Positions 48,240 through 60,727 of a DNA stretch of 64,000 nt are shown piece after piece; within the stretch, counting starts at the first letter, position 1, and each line of letters begins with the position of its first letter. The stretch is from Ailurus styani. Its lineage: Eukaryota; Chordata; Mammalia; Carnivora; Ailuridae. The position numbers and the translations under genes were made by a program. Below the pieces are notes generated by a model, which had not been told where the DNA came from, ran no database searches, and saw nothing but the letters and a program-made list of their open reading frames with translations. The stretch covers positions 155,115 to 219,114 of the forward strand of contig LNAC01000779.1 in assembly GCA_002007465.1 (NCBI GenBank). Reading direction: 5' to 3'.

Positions 48240-48562
48240 TATGAACACACACACACATGTGCGCGCGCACAGGGGAGGATCATTCAGCCATTAAAAAGAA
48301 TGAGATCTTGTGTGGAAATGAAGAAACAAAGAGCAAAGGAAAAGAGAGACAAACCAACAAATGGACTCTTAACTGTAGAGAACAAGTTGATGGTACCAGA
48401 GGGGAGGTGGGTGAGGGATGGGGAGATAGGTGATGGGGAGTAAGGAGTCCTTGTCATGATGAGCACTGGGTGATGTACGGAAGTGTTGAATCACTGTATT
48501 GTACACTTGAAACTAATATGACACTGTGTGTTAACTATTGGAATTAAAATTTAAAACTTAAT
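48240..48562 (+). mobile_element. L1 3' UTR fragment (+)
   Basis: 'tgagcactgggtgatgtacgg', 'gtacacttgaaactaatatg' and 'aattaaaatttaaaac' are the carnivore L1 tail. It lies just 50 bases upstream (in transcript sense) of the PTPDC1 alternative exon and is preceded by (ac)n and (gc)n runs. Confidence 0.9.
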
Positions 48563-48565
48563 AGG

Positions 48566-48602
48566 GCACCTGGTGGCTCAGTCAGTTAAGAGTCTGCCTT
48601 CA
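48566..48602 (+). mobile_element. CAN-SINE head fragment
   Basis: Just the first 37 bases of a SINE, ending 'agagtctgcctt'. It directly abuts a full SINE on its right and an L1 3' end on its left. No remainder is seen on the far side of the second SINE. Confidence 0.75.
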
Positions 48603-48603
48603 G

Positions 48604-48803
48604 GGCGCCTGGGTGGCTCAGTGGGTTGAAGCCTCTGCTTTCGGCTCAGGTCATGATCTCAGCGTCCTGGGATCGAGGCCCGCATCGGGCTCTCTGCTCA
48701 GCGGGGAGCCTGCTTCCTCCTCTCTCTCTGCCTGCCTCTCTGCCTACTTGTAATCTCTCTCTCGCTCTGTGTCAAATAAATAAATAAAATCTTAAAAAAA
48801 ATA
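48604..48803 (+). mobile_element. CAN-SINE, full length, young
   Basis: Head 'gggcgcctgggtggctcag', 'gcctgcttcctcctctctc', ends 'aaataaataaataaaatctt' plus A-run. Confidence 0.93.
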
Positions 48804-48977
48804 GAATATAAGAAACTTGTATTTGTAAATTAGTTTCCTCTTATTCCTTTCCTTTCCTTTTCCTTCCTCCCCACCCAATTTTAAAGAATTTTTATTTTTT
48901 TGCACTGTCAATAAAATGCTTGCTACCCACCTGGCATAGTTGTGGATTATAACAGATTAGGGATCATTGCCTTTGCN

Positions 48978-49087
48978 CCCTGCACTGGGCTCCTTGCTCA
49001 GTGGGGAGCCTGTTTCTCCTTCGGCCTGCCACTCTCCCTGCTTGTTCTTTCTCTCTGACAAATAAATAAAATCTCTTAGAAAAAAGA
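48978..49087 (+). mobile_element. CAN-SINE, 3' half next to an N
   Basis: Starts mid-element at 'ccctgcactgggctcc' exactly after the N at 48977 and ends in an A-rich tail. The missing 5' half is probably lost in the assembly join. Confidence 0.85.
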
Positions 49088-49089
49088 AA

Positions 49090-50519
49090 AGAAAAGCTTC
49101 TCCAATGTAACATGTAAACCCCAATTTAATAATAGATAATAGATAAATGCTATTCCTTTGTTGCAGGCTGACAGTATTACTAAAACATAATAGTTAATCT
49201 ACAAAATTAAAGATGGCCCATCTTCAAAGAATATCTATGCATCCAAATGTGGCTATAAAAGTCATCTTAAAAACAGTAAAATCTGTCTTTATTTGTAAAT
49301 CATTTACATTTGTAGGACTTAAATACTTTATTTTTGTCAAATAACATGAATACATGCTTTTTATGAAACAGTAATTCTTCTAACCTAGGAAAAAGAGCGG
49401 AAAAATGGAAAGTTTTCGTTAATGATCTAATTACCTGAGAGGTAATATATGCTTAGAGTTAAACTATACATTTTCAAAGATCTGAGACATCTCATAAACA
49501 TCAGTTTGGGAAACAGGACTTCCAGACCTTTCAAAGTCCGATTTAAAAGAGAATCTCAGAAGCACCAGTGCAGGCTCCTCTTCCTTCTCCTTGCAGGTGC
49601 TCACCACCTGCTTTGACCTAAACAGTCTTAAAGTCCCAGCTCCACTCCTGACACAGTAAACAGCCCTCCTCTTTGCCCAAACGCCGGTCCCGACTCCTGT
49701 CCCGCTGCCCCTTCCAGCTTCCTCCAGGAAACCCCCATTACTTAGCCAACGGTCCTCAACCACTGACTTCTCTCCCTTGTCTCCTTAATTAACGCTTTGC
49801 AGCCAGTACCGCAGCTGCCTTCACTGTAGGCTAATTTAGTCCCATCACTAATGTGACATCTTTCCAAGGCTTCCACCTGTTGCTCTGGGTATCACAAGGC
49901 CTTTCTTCTCTGGCTTGTGGGAACATGAGCTGCTTCCAGCCCTCTGAGAGCCCTGGGAGTGGGACTGTCCACTCCTTGCCGTGTCTGTCCCTGGCCTTGG
50001 GTAGTGTGCACAGATCAGTCCTCAAACACCGAGGCCAGTGGAGACTGCACATGTCCACAGCCCTCTCCGTGCCACTCCCTTCTCCCCAGTGCCCTTCATC
50101 ACAAATTCCAGCCACCCTGGCGCTCGGCGCATCTCTGAGGAGGCTCCGTCTAGGTCTCCTCCCATGCAGCAGCCTGGAAACTGCTTCCAACGAGGCAGAC
50201 AGTGCAATCTTAGGCTCACCATGTCTCTTCTCTTCTCTCAGGGATCATCGTCCCAAGCTGCCTGCTTTCCACTGGGCAAAACCCATCTTTATATATTTTG
50301 TCTGGTTTTCTAGTTGTTTAAGGCAGACGCATAACCCTGGTCTCTGCGATTTCACTGTGGTCGGAAGCAGAAACCCCTTGGCCGTCTCTGAATAACTGGA
50401 ATGCAGGGGAACTCTGCAAGAGTGTTCTCTGTGTATTAACTCTGCAGGAAAACATGGATTCATAGTCCAATTGTATATAACTGACCAATTACAGATGGCT
50501 CAACTAGGCTCAACTGTAT
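49090..50519. other. Upstream DNA without recognised gene
   Basis: No SINE or L1; 49560-50260 has moderate GC and short open frames without similarity. A further 5' exon of PTPDC1 could be hidden here or lie outside the window. Confidence 0.35.
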
Positions 50520-50725
50520 TTTACAGTCAGAAGTTCTGTGTTTAAACCCTAAGTCTATTCATTGCCAGCTATACAAACCATTGAGCTTCAATTTTCTCTT
50601 CTTTAAAATGAGGATTATCCTATCTTTCTCAGCTTGTTGTGAGGATAAAGAACGATTGTGTGTATGTTTCTAGCACAATGTCTGGCATACAGGTATCCAA
50701 TATATTACTGTTATTTTAATTTGCA
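50520..50725 (+). repeat. MIR
   Basis: 'cttcaattttctcttctttaa', 'agcttgttgtgaggataaag', 'cacaatgtctggcatacag'. Confidence 0.65.
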
Positions 50726-51684
50726 AACCAGTATTATAGTATTTTATAAGACTTTGTAAAGTGTTCCCTTCACTATCTAGGAAACAGTCCTGCCAGTAGT
50801 TAGTAATGGTTGACTTTTTCAAGAAGATTTATGAAACATTAACTTCATTCACAACTGAATTCATTTCATGTGCCTGGTTGCAGAGTCAGGAGAAACAGGG
50901 TTTGAACAGTAATCCTGTCATTTCACTGCACAATTATCATCTTTAATTTCATTTCCTGCTGCTAATGACAGATATTTTGCTTCCTCTATCCTACAATTTG
51001 CTTTCATCCCAAGATGTCCCTCAAAATGACTCAACATTTAGGATTAATCACAGGCTCACTAATTAGTACCCAATACTTAAAACTCAGAACAGCAATTGAC
51101 GATCACACATACTGTTTAGAAGAGTCGTCATGAAGTAAGAGTTTGACGTAAAGAATGTTCTCCTTCATAAAAAAGCCACTTCACATGAGAGACAGGCTCT
51201 GCAGTGACCTGAGGAGTTCTGAGGTCACTGCCTTCCCTGCACCTTCCAGACAAAAACCCTGCACGTGTACTTTTGGGGAGAGCAGGTGGGGACTGCATTA
51301 GCCGTGCCTGCAGGTAAGACATGCAGCATCGGGGTCAAGATGTCTGAGGTGGGACATCTGGGGAGGAGTCAACCCGCACACCACCTCCTCCTGCTGCAAG
51401 AGGCCCTCTGCCAACATGAAAGACATAGCCAACAGGATTACTTTCTACACAGCAATCATGGTAGAAGAATTTGAGATTGAAAATTTTAAGTTTGTATGGG
51501 CAAAAATAGAGATCTCCAAGTATGTGAGTGAACTTATGAAAGGTATATACTTTTATGTTCACAAATAACATATTAATAAAGACTAAAACACATGCCAGGC
51601 ACCATTCCAAGTCCCTTATGTGTTCAACTCAAAATCCTCACCACACCAGCATTTGGTGAGTACTACTATTATTGAAATTAAAAA

Positions 51685-52382
51685 AAAAAAGAGACAGTGT
51701 ATTTTTACAGCAGTTTTAGGTTCATAGCAAAACTAAGTGGAAGGTACAGAGAATCCCTCTGTACCTTTTGTCCCACCCCAACATGCACAGCCTCCATCAC
51801 CATCAACCCCCCAACCTGACAGCACATTGGTTACAGCTGATGAGCCCACAGGCACACATCATAGTCACCCACAGTCCACAGTTTACCTTAGGGATCACTC
51901 TTGGTGCTGGATATTCTACGGATGTGGATAAATGTGTAAGGACATGTATCTGCCATTACAGGATCACACAGAGAATTTTTGCTGCTCAGTCATCCCCTTC
52001 TCTGCCCCATGCCAACAGCTCCTGATCTGTTCACGTTCACTGTCTCCAAAGACTGGCCTTTTCCAGAATGTCATGTAATTGGAACCACCTTTTCAGACTG
52101 GTACCTTTCACTTGGTGACATGCATTTAAGGTTTCTATACGTCTTCATGGCCTGACAGTCCATTTCTTCTCAGTGCTGGATAATATTCCATTATCTAGAC
52201 AAATCATAGTTTATTTACCCAGCCACCTGCTGAAAGACGCTTGGCTTCCAAGGTTTGGCAGTTATGAATAAAGCTGTTGTATGCATTCACGTGCAGGTGT
52301 TTGTGTGCGCATAGGTTTTTCAACTCCTATGGGAATACCAAGGAGCATGACTGCTGGACCATATGGTAAAAACGTGTTTAGT
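51685..52382 (-). mobile_element. L1M 3' end (antisense)
   Basis: 'ttttacagcagttttaggttc', 'ctttaggttcatagc' and, later, 'cgtcttcatggcctgacag' and 'aagctgttgtatgcattc' are a reversed L1M tail. It splits an older MIR/L2 sequence (51595-51680 and 52385-52540). Confidence 0.82.
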
Positions 52383-52384
52383 TT

Positions 52385-52540
52385 CATATATTATTCCCAT
52401 ATTATATATTAGAAAATGAAGGCAAAGAGAAGTCAAATAATTTGCCTACAGTCACACAGCTATTAAACAGTGGAGCTGGGATCTGAACTCACACTTTTCA
52501 CTCCAGAATTTGTGCTCTTCACCACCACACATATGGCCTC
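52385..52540 (-). repeat. MIR-type fragment, antisense
   Basis: 'gtcacacagctattaaacag', 'ggagctgggatctgaactc'. It continues the fragment at 51595-51680, split by an L1 insertion. Confidence 0.7.
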
Positions 52541-53159
52541 TCAACAGGAAAGACCTCATACTAGATCAAAGAAATGTCAGTGTTACTGTGTGCATTTTAA
52601 CTGTGCTACACTGATAATTCCTTAGCTTGCAAGAAACTTTCCAGGCCTCTCTATCCACAGCAAGATTTTCAAATTTGTTTCGCTTTGTGCACTTTTCTAA
52701 TCCTTCATCCAAATCTTAATTCACTGCTGTCCCAAAGACAAGTGTCAAGAACAAAGCTCCTTTACACATTTTGGCCTCCACCCTCCTAAGAAAAATGCAG
52801 CTGGTCTGACTGTATGGTCATAAAATTCACACACGTTGGGCAGTTATTGGCACTTACCAGCTCTGTGATCTTAAGACCATTTACCAACATCTCTGAGACT
52901 CACATCTGCCCTACAGTCATTGCAAAGATGACCTACAAGCCTATATACAGACTAATTCTGTGCCAGATCCATAATTCAGTCTCTCGACAGAGCAGCCAGA
53001 GTGACCTTGTTAACTTCAGTCAGGTCATGCTCCCCCTCTCTTCAAAACCCATCTAGCCACCCTGTTTCCAATTTAAATCAGCTCCCCTTCCCTGTTTCAT
53101 TGTTCTCCTCAGGACTTTTGAAGAAAACACACCTAACATGGTACATAATTTACTGATTT

Positions 53160-53310
53160 ATATTTATCCCTTTTATTGTCTGCCTTCCCCAAAGAGAATG
53201 TCAGCTCCTTGAAGGCATAGAGTTTTTTCTGCTTTGTCAACTATTATATAGAACAGGGCCCAGCACATAGTAGTAGGTCCTCGGTAAAGGTTTATTGAAT
53301 GAATACACAA
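53160..53310 (+). repeat. L2-like 3' fragment
   Basis: 'gaatgtcagctccttgaagg', 'gggcccagcacatagtag', 'gtttattgaatgaa'. Confidence 0.65.
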
Positions 53311-55239
53311 ATTACTGTTCAGTCAGAGGCAGCTGCCACTACCACCACCACCTTTTAATCCCACTGAACCTCAGCCTTTTCATCTGCAAAGGGGAAACAG
53401 TAATCATGCCTTCCCTATGTCAAGATTATTGCTGAGACCACAGAAGTGACACAAAAGTACCACCATGCAAAGGCAAAGAGTGGCATTTTCCTTATCTTAG
53501 TTTTCCTGATAACATGTATATTTCCAACTTGTTGTGGGTCTTCAACCTGACAGATTTGTGTTCCTTCTAATTCTTGAGGGATGGGTCTGTTTAATTTCAG
53601 CCCTTAGTCCAAATTTTCTCTGCTTTAGGATGCCTTTCCTAATACCAATTACACATTCTCTTATATCCCCTTATCCTGTAGGGCGGACAGAAGATTTACC
53701 TAGTGGCTCGGATGTTATAAAACATAGCTTCCTGACACCACACTAGTATTTTGTCCTCATGGAAATAAAACACTCTTTATGATTGCACATGTAATAAAAT
53801 AAACAAACCAAAAAAACCCAAGTTTCTTTTCTTATCTTAAATTTCTTTTTTTTAAAGATTTTATTTATTTATCTGAGAAAGAGAGTGAGTGAGAGAGCAC
53901 ACAGCAGGGGCAGAGGGAGAGGAAGAAGCAAACTCTCCTCCTGAGCAGGGAGCCCTACATAGGGCTCGTCCCCAGGACCCTGGGATCACAACCTAAGCCA
54001 AAGGCAGATGCTTAACCAGCTGAGCCACCTAGGCACCACCCCCCAGCCCCCGATTGCTTTTAAATGGGAACATCCTCACTTCTGAATCTGCACCTCAAAA
54101 AAAATGATGAAACTGGATAAAATTCTTTTTTCCTCAAATCAACCGGGGGCAGGCAGGCAACATTTTCAAAATGCTTTTTCTTTCTTGACATCCCTCCAGC
54201 CTTTCTAGCAAGCTAAGTCATCACAGAAGGGACTAAGGGGTACCTTGAATATACTGATGTCTGACAGTTTGCTAAGAACTTCACCTGCTCCTGTGATCTC
54301 ACACCTTAAATGCACCTCAGGGAAGGCCCCTGGGCTCTCAGGAGACTTACCACAGATCAGGGAAAAACAACACCACAGCAGGATCCTCTTTTTCATCATT
54401 TAAAGAAATACGCTGTTTGGTTCAGATTCTTCAGAAAACACATTATGATAGAACAAATGGGTAAAATGTTAACAATAGTTGGCGCAGATTTTTGCAAGCA
54501 AGGTTTCCATCAGACATTCCTACAGGTCTGAACCCACCTCACGAAAGTCACCACCACAGACACTTCAAAGTCATCAAGATGTCAACAGTTACTGATTCAA
54601 CACCCATCAGAGGGGTTTTCTTAAAAACCCAGACTGCTGGGCCTTACCCACAGAATTTCCACTCAGTAGGTCTGGGTGGGGCTGAGAACCTGCATTTCTA
54701 CTTGTTTTCCAGTGATGCTCTGAGAACTACTGCATTAGGTAAGCCATTTGCATTTACCTAACAGCAGGTATTCATATAGGTTACTGTGAAGGTGTGTCTC
54801 CTGGGTTCTGTTTAGCTGTCAAGTAATAAAACCTTCCTTTTACAATTCCTCAGTTGATCTTCACAAAATCCTGGAATACATGAAGAAGCCCCACATCATC
54901 AATCAAACCTAGCAAAAGCTTCATATTCCTGGGTGAGACCTGGGTACTAATGTTCCTCCCCACATCCTAGTTTGGACCAAGCGATCACCTGAAATCAGGT
55001 CACTGCTTTGCAGGTGGTATCAGCAGGAAGAAAGACTCCCCACAGTCGCCACTTTTTAGTCAAGCACTAGAAACCACACCATTTTGGATGGCATAATTTG
55101 GAATCTTAACCAACAGATGTTCATTAATTATTCCTTTTAATAAGTATATAAATATTGTAGATACATAATTATGTTCACATTTAAATACATTTCTATGACA
55201 TATTATTGAATTTCTTTTCAATTTCAGGTAGTTCAAGTT
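53311..55239. other. Upstream DNA, mostly unique
   Basis: One SINE (53848); an (acc)n run at 53339-53353. No gene recognised. Confidence 0.45.
53848..54041 (-). mobile_element. CAN-SINE
   Basis: Antisense, poly-T start; ends 'gagccacctaggcacc'. Confidence 0.9.
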
Positions 55240-55382
55240 ATTTTATGACATCATTAAAATGATTCTAAAATTTATATGGAGAGGGAAAAGACCTAGAATA
55301 GCCACCACAATACTTAAGAAGAACAAAGCTGGAGGACTGGCACTACCCAACTTCAACTTAGTATAATGCCCATGTACCTAAA
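55240..55382 (+). mobile_element. L1 ORF2 late fragment (+)
   Basis: 'atttatatggagagggaaaag' and 'aagctggaggactggcac' encode the late ORF2 region. Out of order with the early ORF2 piece that follows, so from another insertion. Confidence 0.8.
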
Positions 55383-55395
55383 AACAGAACCCCAA

Positions 55396-55583
55396 GGCAC
55401 CTGGGTGGCTCTGTCAGTTAAATAGCTGCCTTTAGCTCAGGTCATGATCCTGGGGGCGAGGGATGGAGCCCTGTGTGGTGCTCCCTGCTCAGCAGGGAGG
55501 CTGCTTCTCCCTCTCCCTCCGCCCCTCCCTCTGTTCATGCTCTCTCTCTCTCTCTCTAATAAATAAAACCTTAAAAGAAAAAG
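55396..55583 (+). mobile_element. CAN-SINE
   Basis: Head 'ggcacctgggtggctctgtc'. Duplicated 'aacagaaccccaa' at 55383-55395 and 55584-55596. Confidence 0.93.
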
Positions 55584-56155
55584 AACAGAACCCCAAAAAC
55601 ACAAAGTAACTGAAAACCTGAAAACAGAAATACACAATTCAACAAAAATAGTTGGAGACTTCAACATTTCACTTTCAATAATGGATAGAAAGTGAGGCAG
55701 AAGACCAGCAAAGAAAGAGAAGACTTAAAGAATACTATAAACTACCTAGTAATAGCAGATACCTACAAAACACTTCAGGTCCAACAAAGAGCAGAATACA
55801 CATTCTTCTCAAGTGCACACAGAACATTCTTCATAGCAGACCATAGGCTAGGTCATAAAACAAACCTCAATAAATTAAAAAGAATTAAAACATACAAAGT
55901 ACTTTCTTTGACCACAATGAAATTAAATTAGAAGTCAATAACAGAAGAATGTGGGAAAGTCACAAATATATAAAAGTTAAATATATACTTAAACAACCAA
56001 TGTGTCAAAAAAGAAGATACAATGGAAAATATAAAATACTTTGAGAAGAATGAAAGCAAACATAACAAAATACAAAAACTTATGGGGTACAGCTCTAGCA
56101 GTGCTTAAAAGGGAAATTTATAGCTCTGAGTGCATGTATTAAAAAAGGAGAAAAG

Positions 56156-56345
56156 GGGAGCCTGGGTGGCTCTATTGGGTAGCCATCTGACTCTTGATTT
56201 TGATCAGGTCATGATCTCAGGATCTTGGGACTGAGTCCCACATCGGGCTCTGCACTCAGCGGGGAGTCTGCTTAAGGATTCTCTCTTCCTCTGCCCCTCC
56301 CCTTGGTTGCATTCTTTCTCTCAGAAAGAAAGGAAGGAAGAAAGA
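56156..56345 (+). mobile_element. CAN-SINE within L1
   Basis: Head 'aggggagcctgggtggctct', ends in (gaaa/gaag)n. Splits the L1 ORF2 fragment. Confidence 0.88.
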
Positions 56346-56524
56346 AAGAACGAACTCAAATCAATAATCTACCATTTCACCCTAAGTAAGTGGGGAAAAA
56401 GAGAACAAAATGAACCCTAAGTAAACAGAAAGTAGGAAATGAAAAAGAATAGAGTGGAAATAAGTAAAAGAGAGAAAAAAAATAATGGAGTCAATCAATA
56501 AACCCAAAATTTGGTTCTTTATAG

Positions 56525-56656
56525 GGGCACCTGGGTGGCTCAGTCAGTTAACTGCTTGCCTTGGGCTAAAGTCATGATCCTGGAGTTGTGGGATCCAGCC
56601 CCGTGCTGGGCTCCCTGCTCAGCTCTCCCTCTCCCTCTGCCCCAACCCCGGCTCCT

Positions 56657-56688
<32 letters not shown>

Positions 56689-56711
56689 AAATAAATAAAA
56701 TCTATAAAAAA
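56525..56711 (+). mobile_element. CAN-SINE within L1
   Basis: Full element with 18-base target-site duplication at 56504-56521 and 56712-56729 ('ccaaaatttggttcttta'). Confidence 0.95.
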
Positions 56712-57726
56712 CCAAAATTTGGTTCTTTAATAAATATTGAGAAAATTGGCACATTTTTAGCTTGACTAAGAAGAAACTCAAATTATTAAATCAAGAGTAG
56801 AAAAGGGACATTATAACTAACCTTACAGAAACAAAAAGGATAAGAAAATACTATGAAGAAAAGTATGCCAAAAAATAGTAAGATGAAATAAATTACTAGG
56901 AGGACAGAAACTACCTTAAAGAATACCTTCATGAAGAAATAGAAAAATCTGAACAGATCAACAAGTAAATAAATTAAATTATTTCAAAAACTTCATACAA
57001 AGCCAAGCCAAGCCCAGATGGTTTCAATGGTGAACCAAACATTTAAAGAAGAATTAACACCAATCCTTTTCAAAGTCTTTCAAAAAACAGAAGAGGAGAG
57101 AACATGTCATAATTCATTTTCTGAGTACGGTATTACACTGATACTAAAATGGGAAAGATATCACAGGAAAAGAAACTATTGACCAATGTCTCTTTTAAAT
57201 ACAGAGGCAAAATCCTCAACGTCAGCAAACTGAATACAACAACATATAGAAAAGTATATACACCATGAGTAAGCGGAATTTATCCCAGGAAAGCAAAGTT
57301 GGTTTAACATTCAAAAATCAATGCAATATATCAATATTAAGATCAATGTAATTTATCAATAATAAAAGACAAAAACCATGTGATCATCTCAACAGACACA
57401 GAAAAATCATTTGACAAAATCCAACATCCTCTCAAGGTAAAAATACTCAATAAGCTAGCAGTAGGAGGGAATTTCCTCAACCTGATAAAGGGCATCTATG
57501 AAAAATCCACAACTAACATCACGATTTACAGAAAGATGGAGGGTTTTCTCCTCAGATCATGAATAAGACAAGGATATGTACTCTTATCATATCTACTCAA
57601 CATTGTAATGGAGGTTCCAGTCAGTGCAATAATGTAAGAAAAAGAAATAAAAGGCTTCCATATTGGGAAAAAAGTAAAACTATTTCTACTTGCAGATAGG
57701 ACGTTGTGTTTAAAAAGTTCTAAGGA

Positions 57727-57916
57727 GGGCGCCTGGGTGGCTCAGTGGGTTAAAGCCTCTGCCTTTGGCTCAGGTCATGATCTCAGGGTCCTGGGATCGA
57801 GGCCCGCATTGGGCTCTCTGCTCGGCGGAGAGCCTGCTTCCTCCTCTCTCTCTGCCTGCCTCTCTGCCTACTTGTCATCTTTCTCTCTGTCAAATAAATA
57901 GATAAAATCTTAAAAA
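57727..57916 (+). mobile_element. CAN-SINE within L1, young
   Basis: Head 'gggcgcctgggtggctcag'. 15-base duplication 'aaaaagttctaagga' at 57712-57726 and 57917-57931. Confidence 0.95.
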
Positions 57917-58019
57917 AAAAAGTTCTAAGGAATCGACTAAAATAACTACAGAACCGATAAGCGAGTCCAGCAAGTTGGCAAGATACAAGATTGATACCTA
58001 AACCCAATTTTATTTCCAT

Positions 58020-58365
58020 AAGCTTGAATTAAATTATACTTTTATTTTTATAAACTATTTAAAAATGCTCTTTTTCAAGTTGAGTCACTTCCCTCTACTC
58101 CTAATTTTCTGGGAGTTTTTAATAATGCATCACCTGTTTCACTGTGTCAAATGCTTTTTCTGCATCAACTGATACACACACATGATTTTTGTCTCTTCAA
58201 CCTGTTGCTATAATGGATACTCTGAATGATTTTCTAATATTGAACCAGCCTGTACCTTCTCTCAGCACTGCTTTAAAGAGCTCACAAATTTTTGATATGT
58301 TGAGATTTTGTTCAACTAAGTATATTTCCCCCAAGACAAGCACATCCACTCTTGTCATTTTCATC
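58020..58365 (-). mobile_element. L1 ORF2 fragment (inverted)
   Basis: 'cttttctgcatcaactgatac' and 'tgaaccagcctgtacc' are reversed L1 ORF2. It lies between two plus-strand L1 pieces. Confidence 0.78.
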
Positions 58366-59160
58366 TAACACGGTATGGAGGCCAGAGCAATAATGCAAGA
58401 AAAAGCAGTGAAAGACTTTCATACTGGAAAGGAAAAAGTAAAATTATGTTTATTCAAGGATGACAAAATATCTACATAAAACGTCTGATGCAATCCACAA
58501 AAAAACCTATTAGAAGTAGTAAGCCAATTTAGCAAGGCTATGTTATACATATCGGTATATAAAAACCAGTCATTCTTATATGACAAGGACAAATAAGAAA
58601 ATTAAAATTAACACATTTACAATAGCATGGAAAATTTGAAGTATTTAGGGATATATCCGATAAAAGAGACAAAAAACTTGTATACGGAAAACTATAAAGC
58701 ACTACTGAGAAAAATTAAAGAGGACCTAAAAAATGGGGGGGGGGCAAGATCTACTGAGTTCATAGTTCGGAAGACTAGCTAAGATACCAATTCTCCCCCT
58801 AATGACCAAGAGAGCCATCACAATCCCAACCAAAATCCCATAAGATTTTTTGTAGAAATTGAAAGTCAATTATGAAACATATGGAAATGCAAAGGATCCC
58901 CTGTAGCCAAAACACCACTGAAAAAGAAGAAAAAGTTGTTCATCTAACACTACTTAAATTCAAACAGCAGTAATAAAAACAGTGAAGTAGGAGCTTAAAG
59001 CCAGATAAATGGCGCAATGGGACAAAAAAGAAGTTCTGAAAATATACGCACACTTGTGGGACGACTGATTTTTGACAAAGATGCAAAAGCAAGATAAGAT
59101 GAAATAAATTACTAAGTAAAATAAGGCAGATAGAAAAGGGTACATACGGGTAACTCCATT
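58366..59160 (+). mobile_element. L1 ORF2 fragment (+)
   Basis: 'gccagagcaataatgcaag', 'gtatttagggatatatccg', 'ggaaaactataaagcac' are ORF2 late region. It covers the same ORF2 part as the L1 at 62790. Confidence 0.8.
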
Positions 59161-60727
59161 TATATGAAGTTAAATCAAATGCCCTTCAACATTATTTGCT
59201 CCATCTCCGAGCTAACTGGAACTAATTCCAAAGACACTCATCATTTGTCCCAATTAGATCAGCTGCCATCCTCCTCATGGACAAAATCTCCGACAAAATC
59301 TCCAACAGATACTGGCAGAATCCACAGTGCACCTCCATCAAGATTCAAACAGATCCTTCCAAATCTCTCCCCAGAACTAACCCAATACCACACAAATACC
59401 ACACAAATAAAGCCCTTCAAGTTATCAAGTCCATAACAGAAGATTACAAGGATCAGGGTCTCATTATCTCCTGCACTCGTCCCTGTAGTGTCTCTAGCTT
59501 ACCTGTAAGAACACTCAGCGGCTGAGGATGAAGGCTTGTCCAGGAACCTGAGCAATAAATACCACTGGTAACCCTCAGCACTCGGCTGTTCTAACCCCAT
59601 ACATACTGACACCCAACCCCACTGAAACCAAATTTTTCACTGTAACTGATGTATGCAGTGCACTTTTTGGTATTCCAGTAGATAAGGAGAGCCAAAATCT
59701 TTTTGCTTTCACTTGGGAAGAATTAAAATCCATCTGGACAGTTATGCCCCAGGATTTCTCAGAGTCCTTCTCACTTTTCACAAACTTTAAGCTGATTTGG
59801 ACGACAGGAGGTTTTCTGCAGGTTTACCTTGTTCCAATACGTACACGATCTCTCTGCTGCTCCCCTTCTCAGACCTCTCCACAGAGAGGCAATGTTTTGC
59901 CCTTAAAGGGACATAAAATCTCCGAAGAAAAACTGCAATTTGCTCAAACTCAGGTTCGATACTCAGGGGCCCTGATCTTGGAACCAGGACTAGATTTGGA
60001 TCCAGGGAGACCTCAAGGCTTCCTGAACATCCTTAAACCTAAAACTAAGCACCAATGACGAGGTTTTCTTGGACTAGCTGACTACTGTCGAAATTGGATC
60101 CCAAACTTTCTCTTACAGCTCAACCTCTATTGTTTTACTGAAAATCAACAAATCTGACCCTATTATTTGGAAAGACCAGGATGACAGAGCTTTTGTGACT
60201 TTAAGGAAAAGCCTAATAAGGCCCCTGCCTTTGGACATCTTAACTATCAACTTCCCTTTTTCCTCTTTGTCTGTGAGAGGGAAGGGAATGCCCTTGGAGC
60301 GCTCACCCCACCAGGGACCATCAGCGCCCCGTAGGGCATTACAGCCAACAGCCAGACCCTGCATATGGCTCAGGCATATCCCCCCTGGCCTCACAGCCAT
60401 TCCTGCCACTGCCCTCTTAGTGAAGGCCACTGCAGAAACAGTCCCAGGGTCCCCTCTCACCATGCCTGTGCCCCATGCCGTAGAAGCCTCCTGAACTCTC
60501 CTCACACTCAATACTCTTCAGCCGGCCGCCTCACCTCCTGACATCCTCCTGCTAACTGCTCCTCCTGTGAAACTCTTCCGCACTGCAACAGGCTTAACCC
60601 TGCTACTCCTCTCCCCTCCCTCTCGACTGTTTGATGCGGACAGATCACCTTTTGACACCCTGTGACAATTTACTGGAATTTCTCTGCACATCAAAAGCAG
60701 ATTTTTAATGGCTTACTGACGGTCCTT

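Larger units (their letters stand above)
55600..58015 (+). mobile_element. L1 ORF2 remnant (+), broken by three SINEs
   Basis: Begins in the endonuclease region ('gttggagacttcaacatttc', about 55650), passes the RT region ('catgtgatcatctcaacagac', 57380) and ends near 58015. Many stops and frameshifts. At the RT catalytic box the translated text has Ala-Asp-Arg instead of Asp-Asp. SINEs at 56156, 56525 and 57727 are inserted. Confidence 0.85.
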
